Assembly: GCA_003161515.1 (NCBI GenBank)
Contig: PMOH01000509.1
Coordinates: forward strand, 17,221-22,514
DNA from: Deltaproteobacteria bacterium
Lineage (GTDB): Bacteria > Desulfobacterota > Binatia > Binatales > Binataceae
Direction: 5' to 3'
Length of the DNA stretch: 5,294 bases
The notes under the pieces: model-generated
Seen by the model: the letters and a program-made list of their open reading frames with translations, nothing else
What the model was told of the DNA's origin: nothing
Database searches by the model: none
Made by a program: the position numbers and the translations under genes
Part shown: piece after piece, positions 1 through 5,294 of the stretch
Layout of the letters: each line of letters opens with the position of its first letter
How positions within the stretch are numbered: position 1 is the stretch's first letter

Positions 1-575
1 AGGGCCGCCGCATCCTTCGCTCTCTCGTCGCCGACGAACATTACGTCCTCGGTGATGCGCGATGCCAAGTGTTCCAGTGCGATTACCACTTCCTCTGACA
101 GTTTTTTTAGCCCATCGGCCACGACCCGGTAAAGGGCCGCGTAAACTTCGCCTTTGCGGGCATCCACAACCACGCAGACCAGTCTGTCTTCGGGGATATT
201 GTTGCGCTCGAGCGCAGCTAACGCCATCGCGTCGAAACCGGGCACGCCGACCAGCGCGCATCCTGACGCCATCGCGATTCCCTTCGCGTAGCTGATCCCG
301 ATGCGCAGGCCGGTGAAAGATCCCGGGCCGATGCCGACGGCGAGCGCGCCGACGTCGGGAATCGACAGTCCCGCGGCGCGCAGGAGTTCATCGACAGCAC
401 TCGGCAATGCGGCGCCGTGCGAGGTAACCGGCCGCTCGAGCGACGCACTGACTTTGCCGCCTGCGATCAGCGCGAGGCTGGCGATTGATGTAGAAGTGTC
501 GAGTCCCAGGACTGGGCTGGCCGCGGCTGCCTGTTCGAGCAGCCGATTAACCCTGCACAATACGCGAGATGTCAT
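1..575 (-). CDS. tsaB: tRNA t6A biosynthesis protein TsaB (3' end beyond the window)
   Basis: TsaB is the inactive TsaD paralogue that scaffolds TsaD and TsaE in the complex transferring threonylcarbamoyl to A37 of ANN-decoding tRNAs in the cytoplasm. The reverse strand stays open for 191 codons to the window edge. Counting from the ATG at 575, LGLDTSTS (about 23-30) is the first ASKHA-fold strand, GIGPGSFTGLRIG (81-93) is the family hallmark, and DARKGEVYAALY (138-149) is the second diagnostic block. About 30-40 C-terminal residues are missing, judged against the roughly 230 of E. coli TsaB. The ATG at 575 is the first start after an in-frame stop and overlaps the rseP end by 29 bases, but it has no Shine-Dalgarno and adds about 20 residues before the conserved strand. 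A TTG at 560 or a CTG at 542 (preceded by AGGG) are alternatives. The family call is firm; the start is not. Confidence 0.93.
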   Translation of the reverse strand, partial: MTSRVLCRVNRLLEQAAAASPVLGLDTSTSIASLALIAGGKVSASLERPVTSHGAALPSAVDELLRAAGLSIPDVGALAVGIGPGSFTGLRIGISYAKGIAMASGCALVGVPGFDAMALAALERNNIPEDRLVCVVVDARKGEVYAALYRVVADGLKKLSEEVVIALEHLASRITEDVMFVGDERAKDAAA

Positions 576-1887
576 TGAAGATTACGAACGCCATCAGCGC
601 CACGAGCAAAAACAGTCCCACCTGGAGCATCGCTTCGCGGTAGCGAAGTTCGAGCGGCTTGCCCTTGATGCCCTCGAAGACGAAGAACAGCAGGTGACCG
701 CCGTCGAGCAACGGCACCGGCAGCAGATTGATGATTCCGAGTTCGAGGCTAAGCATCACGGTGAACATCGCGAGGTTCGCGATCCCTCGATGCGCCTCCT
801 GGCCGGCCATTTGCGCAATCATGATCGGGCCGCCGAGCGCCTCACGCACCGGTGTGCTGCCGGTGAAGATACTGGCGATTCCGACCACCATCTGAACCGT
901 CATCTCGACCGAAGTTTCGCACGCCTCTTTCACTGCGTCGATTGGCCCATAGCGCTTTGCGATCTCGTCGCCGCGCGGCTGCACCCCGATTACCCAGGTG
1001 GTCGCGTTGGTGCCGTAGATGGTTTTTTGATCGAGCCGGGTCGGCGTAATCACAATCGTGCTGTGCGCTGAGTTGCGATCGATTTCCAGCTTGACCGGGG
1101 AGCCGTCTCCGGCCTTCACGGTCTTGGAGAAATCGGCCCAGGTCTCCATCGGCTGTCCGTTAACCGAGACAATTTTGTCGCCGATCAGAAGTCCGGCCTT
1201 CGCCGCCGGCAGATCCTTGGTGGTCTTGCCGACCACCGGCAACAACTGCGGCACGCCGTACATAAATACGAACGTGAGCAGCAGCGGTGCGAAGATGATG
1301 TTGGATATCGGCCCGGCCAGCACGATCAGAACGCGCTTGCCGAGCGACTGAGTCGGGAACGCGCGCTTGCAGTATTCCTCGACCAGCACGGTGGGTGGAT
1401 GTTCCGCCAGGGTTTTGATCGCTTCGTCAACTTTGGGCTCGCCGCGCACTTCATTCAGCAGCAGCGCTTCGTCGGGCTTAAGTTCGCGTCCGAGAATCGT
1501 CTGCGCGACGCCGGCGCCCGAGGCGCTCAAGCGCTCCGCGAGCGTGCGCAGGTTGTCGTCGAAATCTGCGGCGTCAAGGACCGCGCCGTGCTCGCGCGCC
1601 GCGCCGATCAGGTCGAGCCCGATTTCGTGAAGGTACAATTTAATTTCGTCGGGCGTGGGCTTCTCGCCGACTTCATCGCCCAACATTCGGACGTAGCCAC
1701 CGAAAGGAGTGGCGCCGATCGAATACTCGGTTTCGCCGCGGCGAAAGCCCAAAACTTTTGGCGGATAGCCGACCGAGAATCGCAGCACGCGAACCCCGAC
1801 TTTCTTGGCCATCGCAAAATGTCCCGCCTCGTGCACGACCACCAGCACGGCGAAGACCAGTATTGCGTAGAAGATGGAAGCTATCAT
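547..1887 (-). CDS. rseP: RseP-type site-2 intramembrane zinc metalloprotease with an unusual insertion
   Basis: Inner-membrane protease of the M50 family; in E. coli RseP cleaves anti-sigma factor RseA and remnant signal peptides. Of 446 residues, the first membrane helix (about 2-26) carries HEAGH (19-23, catalytic Glu20). PFGGYVRML (61-69) is the membrane-associated beta loop. A second helix follows at about 184-213 with AGPISN (191-196). One PDZ domain spans about 218-284 (AAKAGLLIGDKIVSVNG). The third helix ends in NLLPVPLLDGG (387-397), giving the third zinc ligand Asp395, and a final helix lies at about 423-440. E. coli RseP has two PDZ domains in 450 residues. Here there is one, and the length is restored by an insertion at about 72-175. 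The conserved SxNLG Asn is Glu382. The ATG at 1887 lies 64 bases after cdsA behind a terminator hairpin, with only a weak purine-rich GCGAGAAAC upstream. The substrate in this organism is unknown; no sigma or anti-sigma gene is adjacent. Confidence 0.96.
   Translation of the reverse strand: MIASIFYAILVFAVLVVVHEAGHFAMAKKVGVRVLRFSVGYPPKVLGFRRGETEYSIGATPFGGYVRMLGDEVGEKPTPDEIKLYLHEIGLDLIGAAREHGAVLDAADFDDNLRTLAERLSASGAGVAQTILGRELKPDEALLLNEVRGEPKVDEAIKTLAEHPPTVLVEEYCKRAFPTQSLGKRVLIVLAGPISNIIFAPLLLTFVFMYGVPQLLPVVGKTTKDLPAAKAGLLIGDKIVSVNGQPMETWADFSKTVKAGDGSPVKLEIDRNSAHSTIVITPTRLDQKTIYGTNATTWVIGVQPRGDEIAKRYGPIDAVKEACETSVEMTVQMVVGIASIFTGSTPVREALGGPIMIAQMAGQEAHRGIANLAMFTVMLSLELGIINLLPVPLLDGGHLLFFVFEGIKGKPLELRYREAMLQVGLFLLVALMAFVIFNDISRIVQG
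1363..1674 (-). other. Insertion segment within RseP, about 100 residues
   Basis: Codons 72-175 of rseP lie between the beta-loop GGYVRML and the block RAFPTQSLGKR that leads into the second membrane helix. In E. coli RseP the equivalent stretch is about 20 residues. By the known topology of RseP it should sit on the cytoplasmic side next to the active site. The segment is charged and looks mostly helical. It is in frame, with no stop and no shift in base composition. Two stretches are loosely alike, PDEIKLYLHEIG (79-90) and PDEALLLNEVRG (138-149), hinting at an internal repeat. I recognise no known domain in it. Boundaries are approximate because they come from memory of the family, not an alignment. 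Confidence 0.7.
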
Positions 1888-1951
1888 TTAGTTTCTCGCC
1901 AGTCCGACGCGGAAGTTTCGAACCGTAAAAAATGCGGCTCCCAAAGCCGCA
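1888..1951. other. cdsA-rseP intergenic gap lacking dxr
   Basis: This 64-base gap holds the terminator hairpin and about 39 further bases before the rseP ATG. Many bacteria have dxr (1-deoxy-D-xylulose 5-phosphate reductoisomerase) at this point; nothing of it remains here. I found no convincing -35/-10 pair for rseP in the gap. If the terminator is efficient, a promoter would have to lie within the short stretch after it, or rseP depends on read-through. Confidence 0.7.
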
Positions 1952-1952
1952 T
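1927..1952 (-). terminator. Rho-independent terminator after cdsA
   Basis: On the minus strand a perfect 8-bp stem, ATGCGGCT / AGCCGCAT, encloses the 5-base loop TTGGG and runs straight into TTTTT followed by ACGG. The first stem base is the last base of the cdsA TGA stop codon. The plus strand has no T-run on the other side, so the signal is directional and fits leftward transcription only. It would end, or partly attenuate, the tsf-to-cdsA transcript before rseP. Confidence 0.82.
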
Positions 1953-2746
1953 CATCGAAACCAATAGTAGGCGAAAAAGAGCGCGAAGACCAGTGAACAA
2001 GTGCGATCGAGCAGGCCGCCATGCCCCGGAAAAATCCATCCCGAGTCCTTGACTCCCGCCGCGCGCTTCAAAGCCGAGCCGGCCAGGTCGCCAAGCTGCG
2101 CAAGGATGGAGATTATAGCCGCAAATAGCAGGATTCTGCCTATATCCCACGTCCCGCCTATGATTTTGAATAACAGCCATCCTGCCACTACCGTCGCCAC
2201 CAAGCCTCCGACTGCGCCTTCGACTGTTTTGTTGGGGCTGACGCTCGGAGCCAGTTTCGTGCGGCCCATGAACCGGCCGACGAAGTACGCGCCGCTGTCG
2301 CTCACTACTGCCAGTAGGATCACGAGCAGGAGCCAGTAGGTGCCGCTCGGGCTGTTGCGAAGCAGCGCGAAGAAGGGGAACAGAAATCCGACGTAGGCCG
2401 CGCCGATGAATACCAACCGCGGTCCGCGGAAGGGTTCGCCACCGCCGTAGATTTCGATCCGCACCACGAGGCTGAGCATCATGAGGATCACGATCACCGG
2501 CACCACCCATCCGACCCATCCGAGGTCGCCGCCGTAGAGCAGCCCGAACAACGGCACGCCGCCGACGACTGCGAACAGCGGTATTGCGACCCAATGCAAA
2601 GCGCCGGTCATCGCGGCGACTTCATAGAGTCCCCAGATGCCGGCGATCGCGTTGACGATCGTGAAGAGCCAGGGCGGCGCGAAAAGCACGAGCGCTGCAA
2701 CCGCAGGCAGCAGGATCGCCGCGGTCAGAAGCCTAGTTCTGAGCAC
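1952..2746 (-). CDS. cdsA: Phosphatidate cytidylyltransferase (CDP-diglyceride synthase)
   Basis: Makes CDP-diacylglycerol from CTP and phosphatidic acid in the inner membrane, the branch point to phosphatidylethanolamine, phosphatidylglycerol and cardiolipin. The 264-residue protein (E. coli 285) is almost wholly hydrophobic helices. SDSGAYFVGRFMGRTKLAP (149-167) followed by SPNKTVEGAVGG (170-181) is a hallmark block. The CDS signature spans 224-250 with Ser224, Lys227-Arg228, Lys233-Asp234, His242-Gly-Gly and Asp247-Arg248. The last signature position, normally Asp (DRxD), is Cys250 (codon TGT). The GTG start at 2746 gives the typical N-terminus MLRTRLLTA and overlaps uppS by 14 bases. No good Shine-Dalgarno precedes it, so translation is probably coupled to uppS. 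The stop codon overlaps the terminator stem. Confidence 0.96.
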   Translation of the reverse strand: MLRTRLLTAAILLPAVAALVLFAPPWLFTIVNAIAGIWGLYEVAAMTGALHWVAIPLFAVVGGVPLFGLLYGGDLGWVGWVVPVIVILMMLSLVVRIEIYGGGEPFRGPRLVFIGAAYVGFLFPFFALLRNSPSGTYWLLLVILLAVVSDSGAYFVGRFMGRTKLAPSVSPNKTVEGAVGGLVATVVAGWLLFKIIGGTWDIGRILLFAAIISILAQLGDLAGSALKRAAGVKDSGWIFPGHGGLLDRTCSLVFALFFAYYWFR

Positions 2747-3536
2747 GCAGGCGGGTGTCGGAACCGTTGGTGACCGCGCCGAAGCGGCGCTCGCGAAGCT
2801 GGTAGGCGGCGATCGCGCTGAGAAATTCGCGCTCGCGGAAATCGGGCCACAGCGTATCGGTGAAATAAAGTTCGGTGTAAGCGAGTTGGAACAGAAAAAA
2901 ATTGGAGACGCGCAATTCGCCGGAAGTTCGAATCAGCAGGTCCGGATCGGGAAGGCCGGTGGTCGTCAATTCGCTCGCGACCAGTTGCTCGTCGATTTGA
3001 TCGGGTGTGAGCGAGCCGTCGGCTACTGCACGCGCGATCGACCGCGCCGCGTTGACGATGTCCTGACGCCCGCCATATGACAGCGCCAGCGCCACCGTCA
3101 TCCCGCGATTGTCGCGCGTCGCCGCGACCGTCTCGGCCAAGGCATCGCGCACTCGCGGCGGCAGGCGCTCGGTGTCTCCAAGAGCCACCACGCGGATGTC
3201 GCGCTTCATCAGGCGCTTGGACTCGGTGATGAGGTAGCGATGGAACAGGCCCATAAGGAAGCTAACCTCGGTGGTCGGCCGGCTCCAATTCTCGCTCGAA
3301 AACGCGTACAGTGTGAGGTACGGGATACCGAGTTCGCGGGCGGCATCGACCACCGCCCGCACCGAATCCTTGCCGCGGCGATGCCCCTCGTGACGCGACA
3401 AGCCGCGCCGACTCGCCCAGCGGCCGTTGCCGTCCATCACGATCGCCACGTGCCGCGGCATCCGCGATGGGTCCAGGGAAAGGTCCGGGAAATCGTTTAG
3501 TGGTAGTGAGCTGGCCACTTGAGGTTCAGTTTTCAT
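2733..3536 (-). CDS. uppS: Undecaprenyl diphosphate synthase (cis-prenyltransferase)
   Basis: Condenses farnesyl diphosphate with isopentenyl diphosphate units in cis to give the C55 carrier lipid for peptidoglycan and other envelope polymers; a soluble, membrane-associated dimer. Of 267 residues, VAIVMDGNGRWA (30-41) holds the catalytic Asp35. LTLYAFSSENW (74-84), GDTERLP (120-126) and LSYGGRQDIVNAA (152-164) follow. The C-terminal signature DPDLLIRTSGELRVSNF (197-213) is complete, with Glu222 and WPDF at 230-233. SNFFLFQ has Phe216 where Trp is usual. About 25 residues precede the conserved core. The ATG at 3536 has AAGGA 13 bases upstream, rather far; Met26 (codon at 3461) would give a core-only protein but has no ribosome site. 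The gene starts 38 bases after frr and overlaps cdsA at its end. Confidence 0.96.
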   Translation of the reverse strand: MKTEPQVASSLPLNDFPDLSLDPSRMPRHVAIVMDGNGRWASRRGLSRHEGHRRGKDSVRAVVDAARELGIPYLTLYAFSSENWSRPTTEVSFLMGLFHRYLITESKRLMKRDIRVVALGDTERLPPRVRDALAETVAATRDNRGMTVALALSYGGRQDIVNAARSIARAVADGSLTPDQIDEQLVASELTTTGLPDPDLLIRTSGELRVSNFFLFQLAYTELYFTDTLWPDFREREFLSAIAAYQLRERRFGAVTNGSDTRLRAQN

Positions 3537-3549
3537 CGAAGATCGCGCG

Positions 3550-3554
3550 TCCTT
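3550..3554 (-). promoter_or_regulatory. Candidate Shine-Dalgarno for uppS
   Basis: AAGGA on the minus strand lies 13 bases before the ATG at 3536. The spacing is longer than ideal, but it is the only good match in the 38-base gap after frr. It favours the long start over internal Met26, which has no such sequence ahead of it. Confidence 0.45.
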
Positions 3555-3574
3555 GGAGCTGTTGACGTGCGAGC

Positions 3575-4138
3575 TCAGACCTCCATGATTTCCGCTTCTT
3601 TGGCGGTCAACACTTTGTCGATTTTTTCGATGAACTCAGTCGTGTAGGTCTGGACCTTGGCCTCGCCCGCGCGCATCTCGTCCTCGGTGGCCTGTTTTTC
3701 CTTGTGCATTTCCTTGAGCATGTCGTTGGCGTCGCGGCGATGGTTGCGGACACCGACGCGGAACTCCTCGCCGATCTTGCGAACGTGCTTCACCAAATCC
3801 TTGCGGCGTTCCTCGGTCAGCTCGGGAATCGGAATGCGAATTATCTTGCCGTCGTTCATCGGAGACAAGCCAAGATCGGAAGTCTGGATCGCTTTTTCGA
3901 TGTCGTGCATCGCGCCCTTGTCATATGGCGTGATTACGATCAGGCGCGGCTCCGGCGCCGACAACCCCGCCAGTTGGCGCAGCGGTGTCTTCGATCCGTA
4001 ATAATTCACCTGGAGGTTTTCGACCAGCGCGGTTGACGCACGGCCGGTGCGGACGCGGGCAAGTTCGTGGCGAAACGCCTCGACGGTCTTGTCCATTTCC
4101 TTGCGCGCGTCTTCGATTGTGTCCGTAAGCATGCTCAC
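3575..4138 (-). CDS. frr: Ribosome recycling factor
   Basis: With EF-G, RRF splits the post-termination ribosome in the cytoplasm. The 187 residues match the usual 185. The N-terminal and C-terminal helices of the three-helix bundle (about 1-29 and 107-184) flank the smaller domain at about 31-105. RVRTGRAS (28-35) starts the linker region, SPMNDGKIIRIPIPELTEERR (92-112) leads back into the bundle, and VRNHRRDAND (130-139) holds the Arg known to be essential in E. coli (Arg132 there). The sequence starts GTG-AGC-ATG: the GTG at 4138 overlaps the pyrH stop as GTGA and sits 8 bases after GGAG, so it is preferred over the ATG at 4132. The tight overlap implies coupling to pyrH. Nothing is degenerate. 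Confidence 0.97.
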   Translation of the reverse strand: MSMLTDTIEDARKEMDKTVEAFRHELARVRTGRASTALVENLQVNYYGSKTPLRQLAGLSAPEPRLIVITPYDKGAMHDIEKAIQTSDLGLSPMNDGKIIRIPIPELTEERRKDLVKHVRKIGEEFRVGVRNHRRDANDMLKEMHKEKQATEDEMRAGEAKVQTYTTEFIEKIDKVLTAKEAEIMEV

Positions 4139-4884
4139 GGTGCGCTCTCCACTCGGGTTCCGATTTGCTCGCCCATCACGGCCCTTCTTATATTACCCGC
4201 TTTGCGCAGATTGAACACGATGATCGGCAGATGATTATCCATACACATCGAAATAGCCGTCGAGTCCATCACCTTCAGGTTTTTCTGCAGCACCTCAATA
4301 TAAGTGAGGCGTTCGAAGCGCTTGGCGCCCGGCTCGCGGACCGGATCGCGATCGTAAACCCCGTCCACCGTATGGCTGGCTTTCAGGATTACCTCGGCGC
4401 CGATTTCCATCGCGCGCAGGCTCGCCGCGGTGTCGGTGGTGAAATAGGGATTGCCGGTGCCGGCGGCGAATATAATGACGCGGCCCTTTTCGAGATGGCG
4501 CACGGCGCGGCGGCGGATGTACGGCTCGCACAGCGCCTGCATCTCGATAGCGGACAGCACCCGCGTGACGACGCCCGAGTGCTCGAGCGCGTTCTGCAGC
4601 GCGAGCGCGTTGATCACCGTCCCGAGCATGCCCATCTGGTCGGCGGTCGAGCGATCCATTCCGCGCGCCTCGTAGTCGCTGCCGCGGATAAAATTGCCGG
4701 CACCGATCACCAGCGCCAGCTGAACGCCGAGCGCCGCGACTTCCTTGATTTCGAGCGCAATTTCGGCCAGTGCGTCGAGGTCGAGTCCCGACCCTTGCGC
4801 AGGCGCGAGCGCCTCGCCGGATAATTTCAGCAGAATACGGCTGAAGCGCGGCTTGCCGTCGGTCGCACTTTGAACTTCAGCCAT
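4135..4884 (-). CDS. pyrH: UMP kinase (bacterial hexameric type)
   Basis: Phosphorylates UMP to UDP with ATP in pyrimidine nucleotide synthesis; amino-acid-kinase fold, cytoplasmic. Its 249 residues are close to the E. coli 241, with a slightly long N-terminus. LLKLSGEAL (18-26) is the first phosphate-binding loop. GAGNFIRG (61-68) matches the usual GGGNxFRG. MGMLGTVINALALQNAL (84-100), GTGNPYFTTDTAA (142-154) and NLKVMDSTAISM (202-213) are family blocks. Two deviations stand out: Gly to Ala in the second glycine loop, and KASHTVDGVYD (168-178) where KATKVDGVYD is usual, one residue longer and without the Lys before VDG. Both are clear in the DNA, and the frame is intact. The ATG at 4884 follows GGGAG by 9 bases. 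The gene begins 53 bases after tsf and overlaps frr by 4. Confidence 0.96.
   Translation of the reverse strand: MAEVQSATDGKPRFSRILLKLSGEALAPAQGSGLDLDALAEIALEIKEVAALGVQLALVIGAGNFIRGSDYEARGMDRSTADQMGMLGTVINALALQNALEHSGVVTRVLSAIEMQALCEPYIRRRAVRHLEKGRVIIFAAGTGNPYFTTDTAASLRAMEIGAEVILKASHTVDGVYDRDPVREPGAKRFERLTYIEVLQKNLKVMDSTAISMCMDNHLPIIVFNLRKAGNIRRAVMGEQIGTRVESAP
4147..4150 (-). promoter_or_regulatory. Shine-Dalgarno deciding the frr start
   Basis: GGAG lies inside the last codons of pyrH, 8 bases before the GTG at 4138 and 14 before the ATG at 4132. The spacing points to the GTG as the true start. Confidence 0.6.
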
Positions 4885-4893
4885 CTATCGAAG

Positions 4894-4898
4894 CTCCC
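4894..4898 (-). promoter_or_regulatory. Shine-Dalgarno for pyrH
   Basis: GGGAG on the minus strand, 9 bases before the ATG at 4884, in the 53-base gap after tsf. No terminator or promoter is visible in that gap. Confidence 0.6.
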
Positions 4899-4937
4899 GT
4901 CGATGCCCCCGCTCGCCGCCGGTAAAATCCGCGCGCG

Positions 4938-5294
4938 TCAGGCCGCGTTAGTCGCCTTGCTGTCGAGCGCTTCGCCCATCTGGTAGCGGGTGAAGCGGCG
5001 CACGTCGATCTTCTCGCGCATCTGAATGGCGGCCTCGCCAATCAGATCGTTAACGGTCTTGTTGGAATCGCGCGCGTAAGTCTGCTCGAGCAGGCACGCT
5101 TCCTTGTAGAATTTTTCGAGCTTGCCTTCGACAATCTTCGCCACCACCGCGGCCGGCTTGCCCTCGGCCTGCGACGCGTAAATCTGCCGCTCTTGCTCGA
5201 TGACCGCGGGCGACAATTCCTCGCGCCGCACGACGCGCGGATTGAGCGCCGCGACCTGCAGCGCGAGTTCTTTCACCAGCGCCTGGAATGCTTC
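4938..5294 (-). CDS. tsf: Elongation factor Ts, C-terminal part (5' end beyond the window)
   Basis: EF-Ts is the guanine-nucleotide exchange factor that reactivates EF-Tu. The frame is open to the right edge, giving 119 codons that begin EAFQALVKELALQVAALNP, so the true start lies outside. The visible part is the dimerisation and C-terminal region: REELSPAVIEQERQIYASQA (about 24-43), GKPAAVVAKIVEGKLEKFYKE (45-65), CLLEQTYARDSNKTVNDLI (66-84) and VRRFTRYQMGE (97-107), then a short tail. The block FYKEACLLEQ with VRRFxRYxxGE is typical of the shorter EF-Ts form (about 200-220 residues) rather than the 283-residue E. coli form. rpsB is expected upstream, outside the window. Confidence 0.95.
   Translation of the reverse strand, partial: EAFQALVKELALQVAALNPRVVRREELSPAVIEQERQIYASQAEGKPAAVVAKIVEGKLEKFYKEACLLEQTYARDSNKTVNDLIGEAAIQMREKIDVRRFTRYQMGEALDSKATNAA

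Noticed and set aside
103..109. Run of seven A on the minus strand in tsaB (CTA AAA AAA CTG), a possible slippage or frameshift site.
   Set aside because: The zero frame continues with good TsaB sequence on both sides and no alternative-frame product is suggested. No stimulatory structure seen.
301..1071. A 256-codon plus-strand open frame.
   Set aside because: Antisense to tsaB and rseP, both with clear motifs; the His/Arg-rich composition is typical of antisense shadow frames in GC-rich DNA.
1888..1926. Promoter for rseP after the terminator.
   Set aside because: TACGGT resembles a -10 box only weakly and no -35 box lies at proper spacing.
1399..2052. A 217-codon plus-strand open frame opposite the RseP insertion, considered as a possible overlapping gene.
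   Set aside because: No recognisable domain, no ribosome site noticed, and it runs through the terminator and into cdsA antisense. A shadow is the simpler reading.
1884..2594. A 236-codon minus-strand frame whose TGA overlaps the rseP ATG as ATGA, looking like a coupled gene.
   Set aside because: It lies almost wholly inside cdsA in another frame, its product is an Arg/Gly/Pro-rich shadow with no domain, and it reads through the terminator hairpin. CdsA has complete family motifs.
4165..4824. A 219-codon plus-strand open frame opposite pyrH.
   Set aside because: Antisense shadow with His/Arg/Ala-rich product; pyrH on the other strand is complete.
4887..4904. ATCGA / TCGAT inverted repeat with the pyrH Shine-Dalgarno in its loop, considered as a translational switch.
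   Set aside because: Only 5 bp with an 8-base loop and no extension; such pairs are common by chance.

Overview
The window carries a run of seven conserved bacterial housekeeping genes, all on the minus strand, so the biological order runs from high to low coordinates: tsf (3' part) - pyrH - frr - uppS - cdsA - [terminator] - rseP - tsaB (5' part). Together they cover translation elongation, UMP phosphorylation, ribosome recycling, undecaprenyl diphosphate synthesis, CDP-diacylglycerol synthesis, intramembrane proteolysis and tRNA t6A modification. It is the classical rpsB-tsf-pyrH-frr-uppS-cdsA-dxr-rseP cluster with one clear omission: dxr is absent between cdsA and rseP.

The DNA is GC-rich (about 60 % by eye), and genes are packed tightly: frr overlaps pyrH by 4 bases, cdsA overlaps uppS by 14, and tsaB overlaps rseP. 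The short-form EF-Ts and a tsaB directly after rseP fit a Gram-negative lineage around the former Deltaproteobacteria (Desulfobacterota, Myxococcota, Binatota or relatives). That placement is inference; no rRNA or marker in the window settles it.

By region: 4938-5294 holds the C-terminal part of EF-Ts; 4135-4884 UMP kinase; 3575-4138 ribosome recycling factor; 2733-3536 undecaprenyl diphosphate synthase; 1952-2746 phosphatidate cytidylyltransferase. A perfect 8-bp hairpin with a U-tract starts on the last base of the cdsA stop codon and looks like an intrinsic terminator. After it come the site-2 protease RseP (547-1887) and TsaB (1-575, running off the left edge). No stretch over 300 bases lacks a gene.

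I see no new multi-gene system here. What deserves a second look is divergence inside conserved genes: a roughly 100-residue cytoplasmic-side insertion in RseP, a Glu in place of a conserved RseP transmembrane Asn, a Cys in place of the final Asp of the CdsA signature, an altered nucleotide-binding loop in UMP kinase, and the dxr-less junction marked by a terminator.
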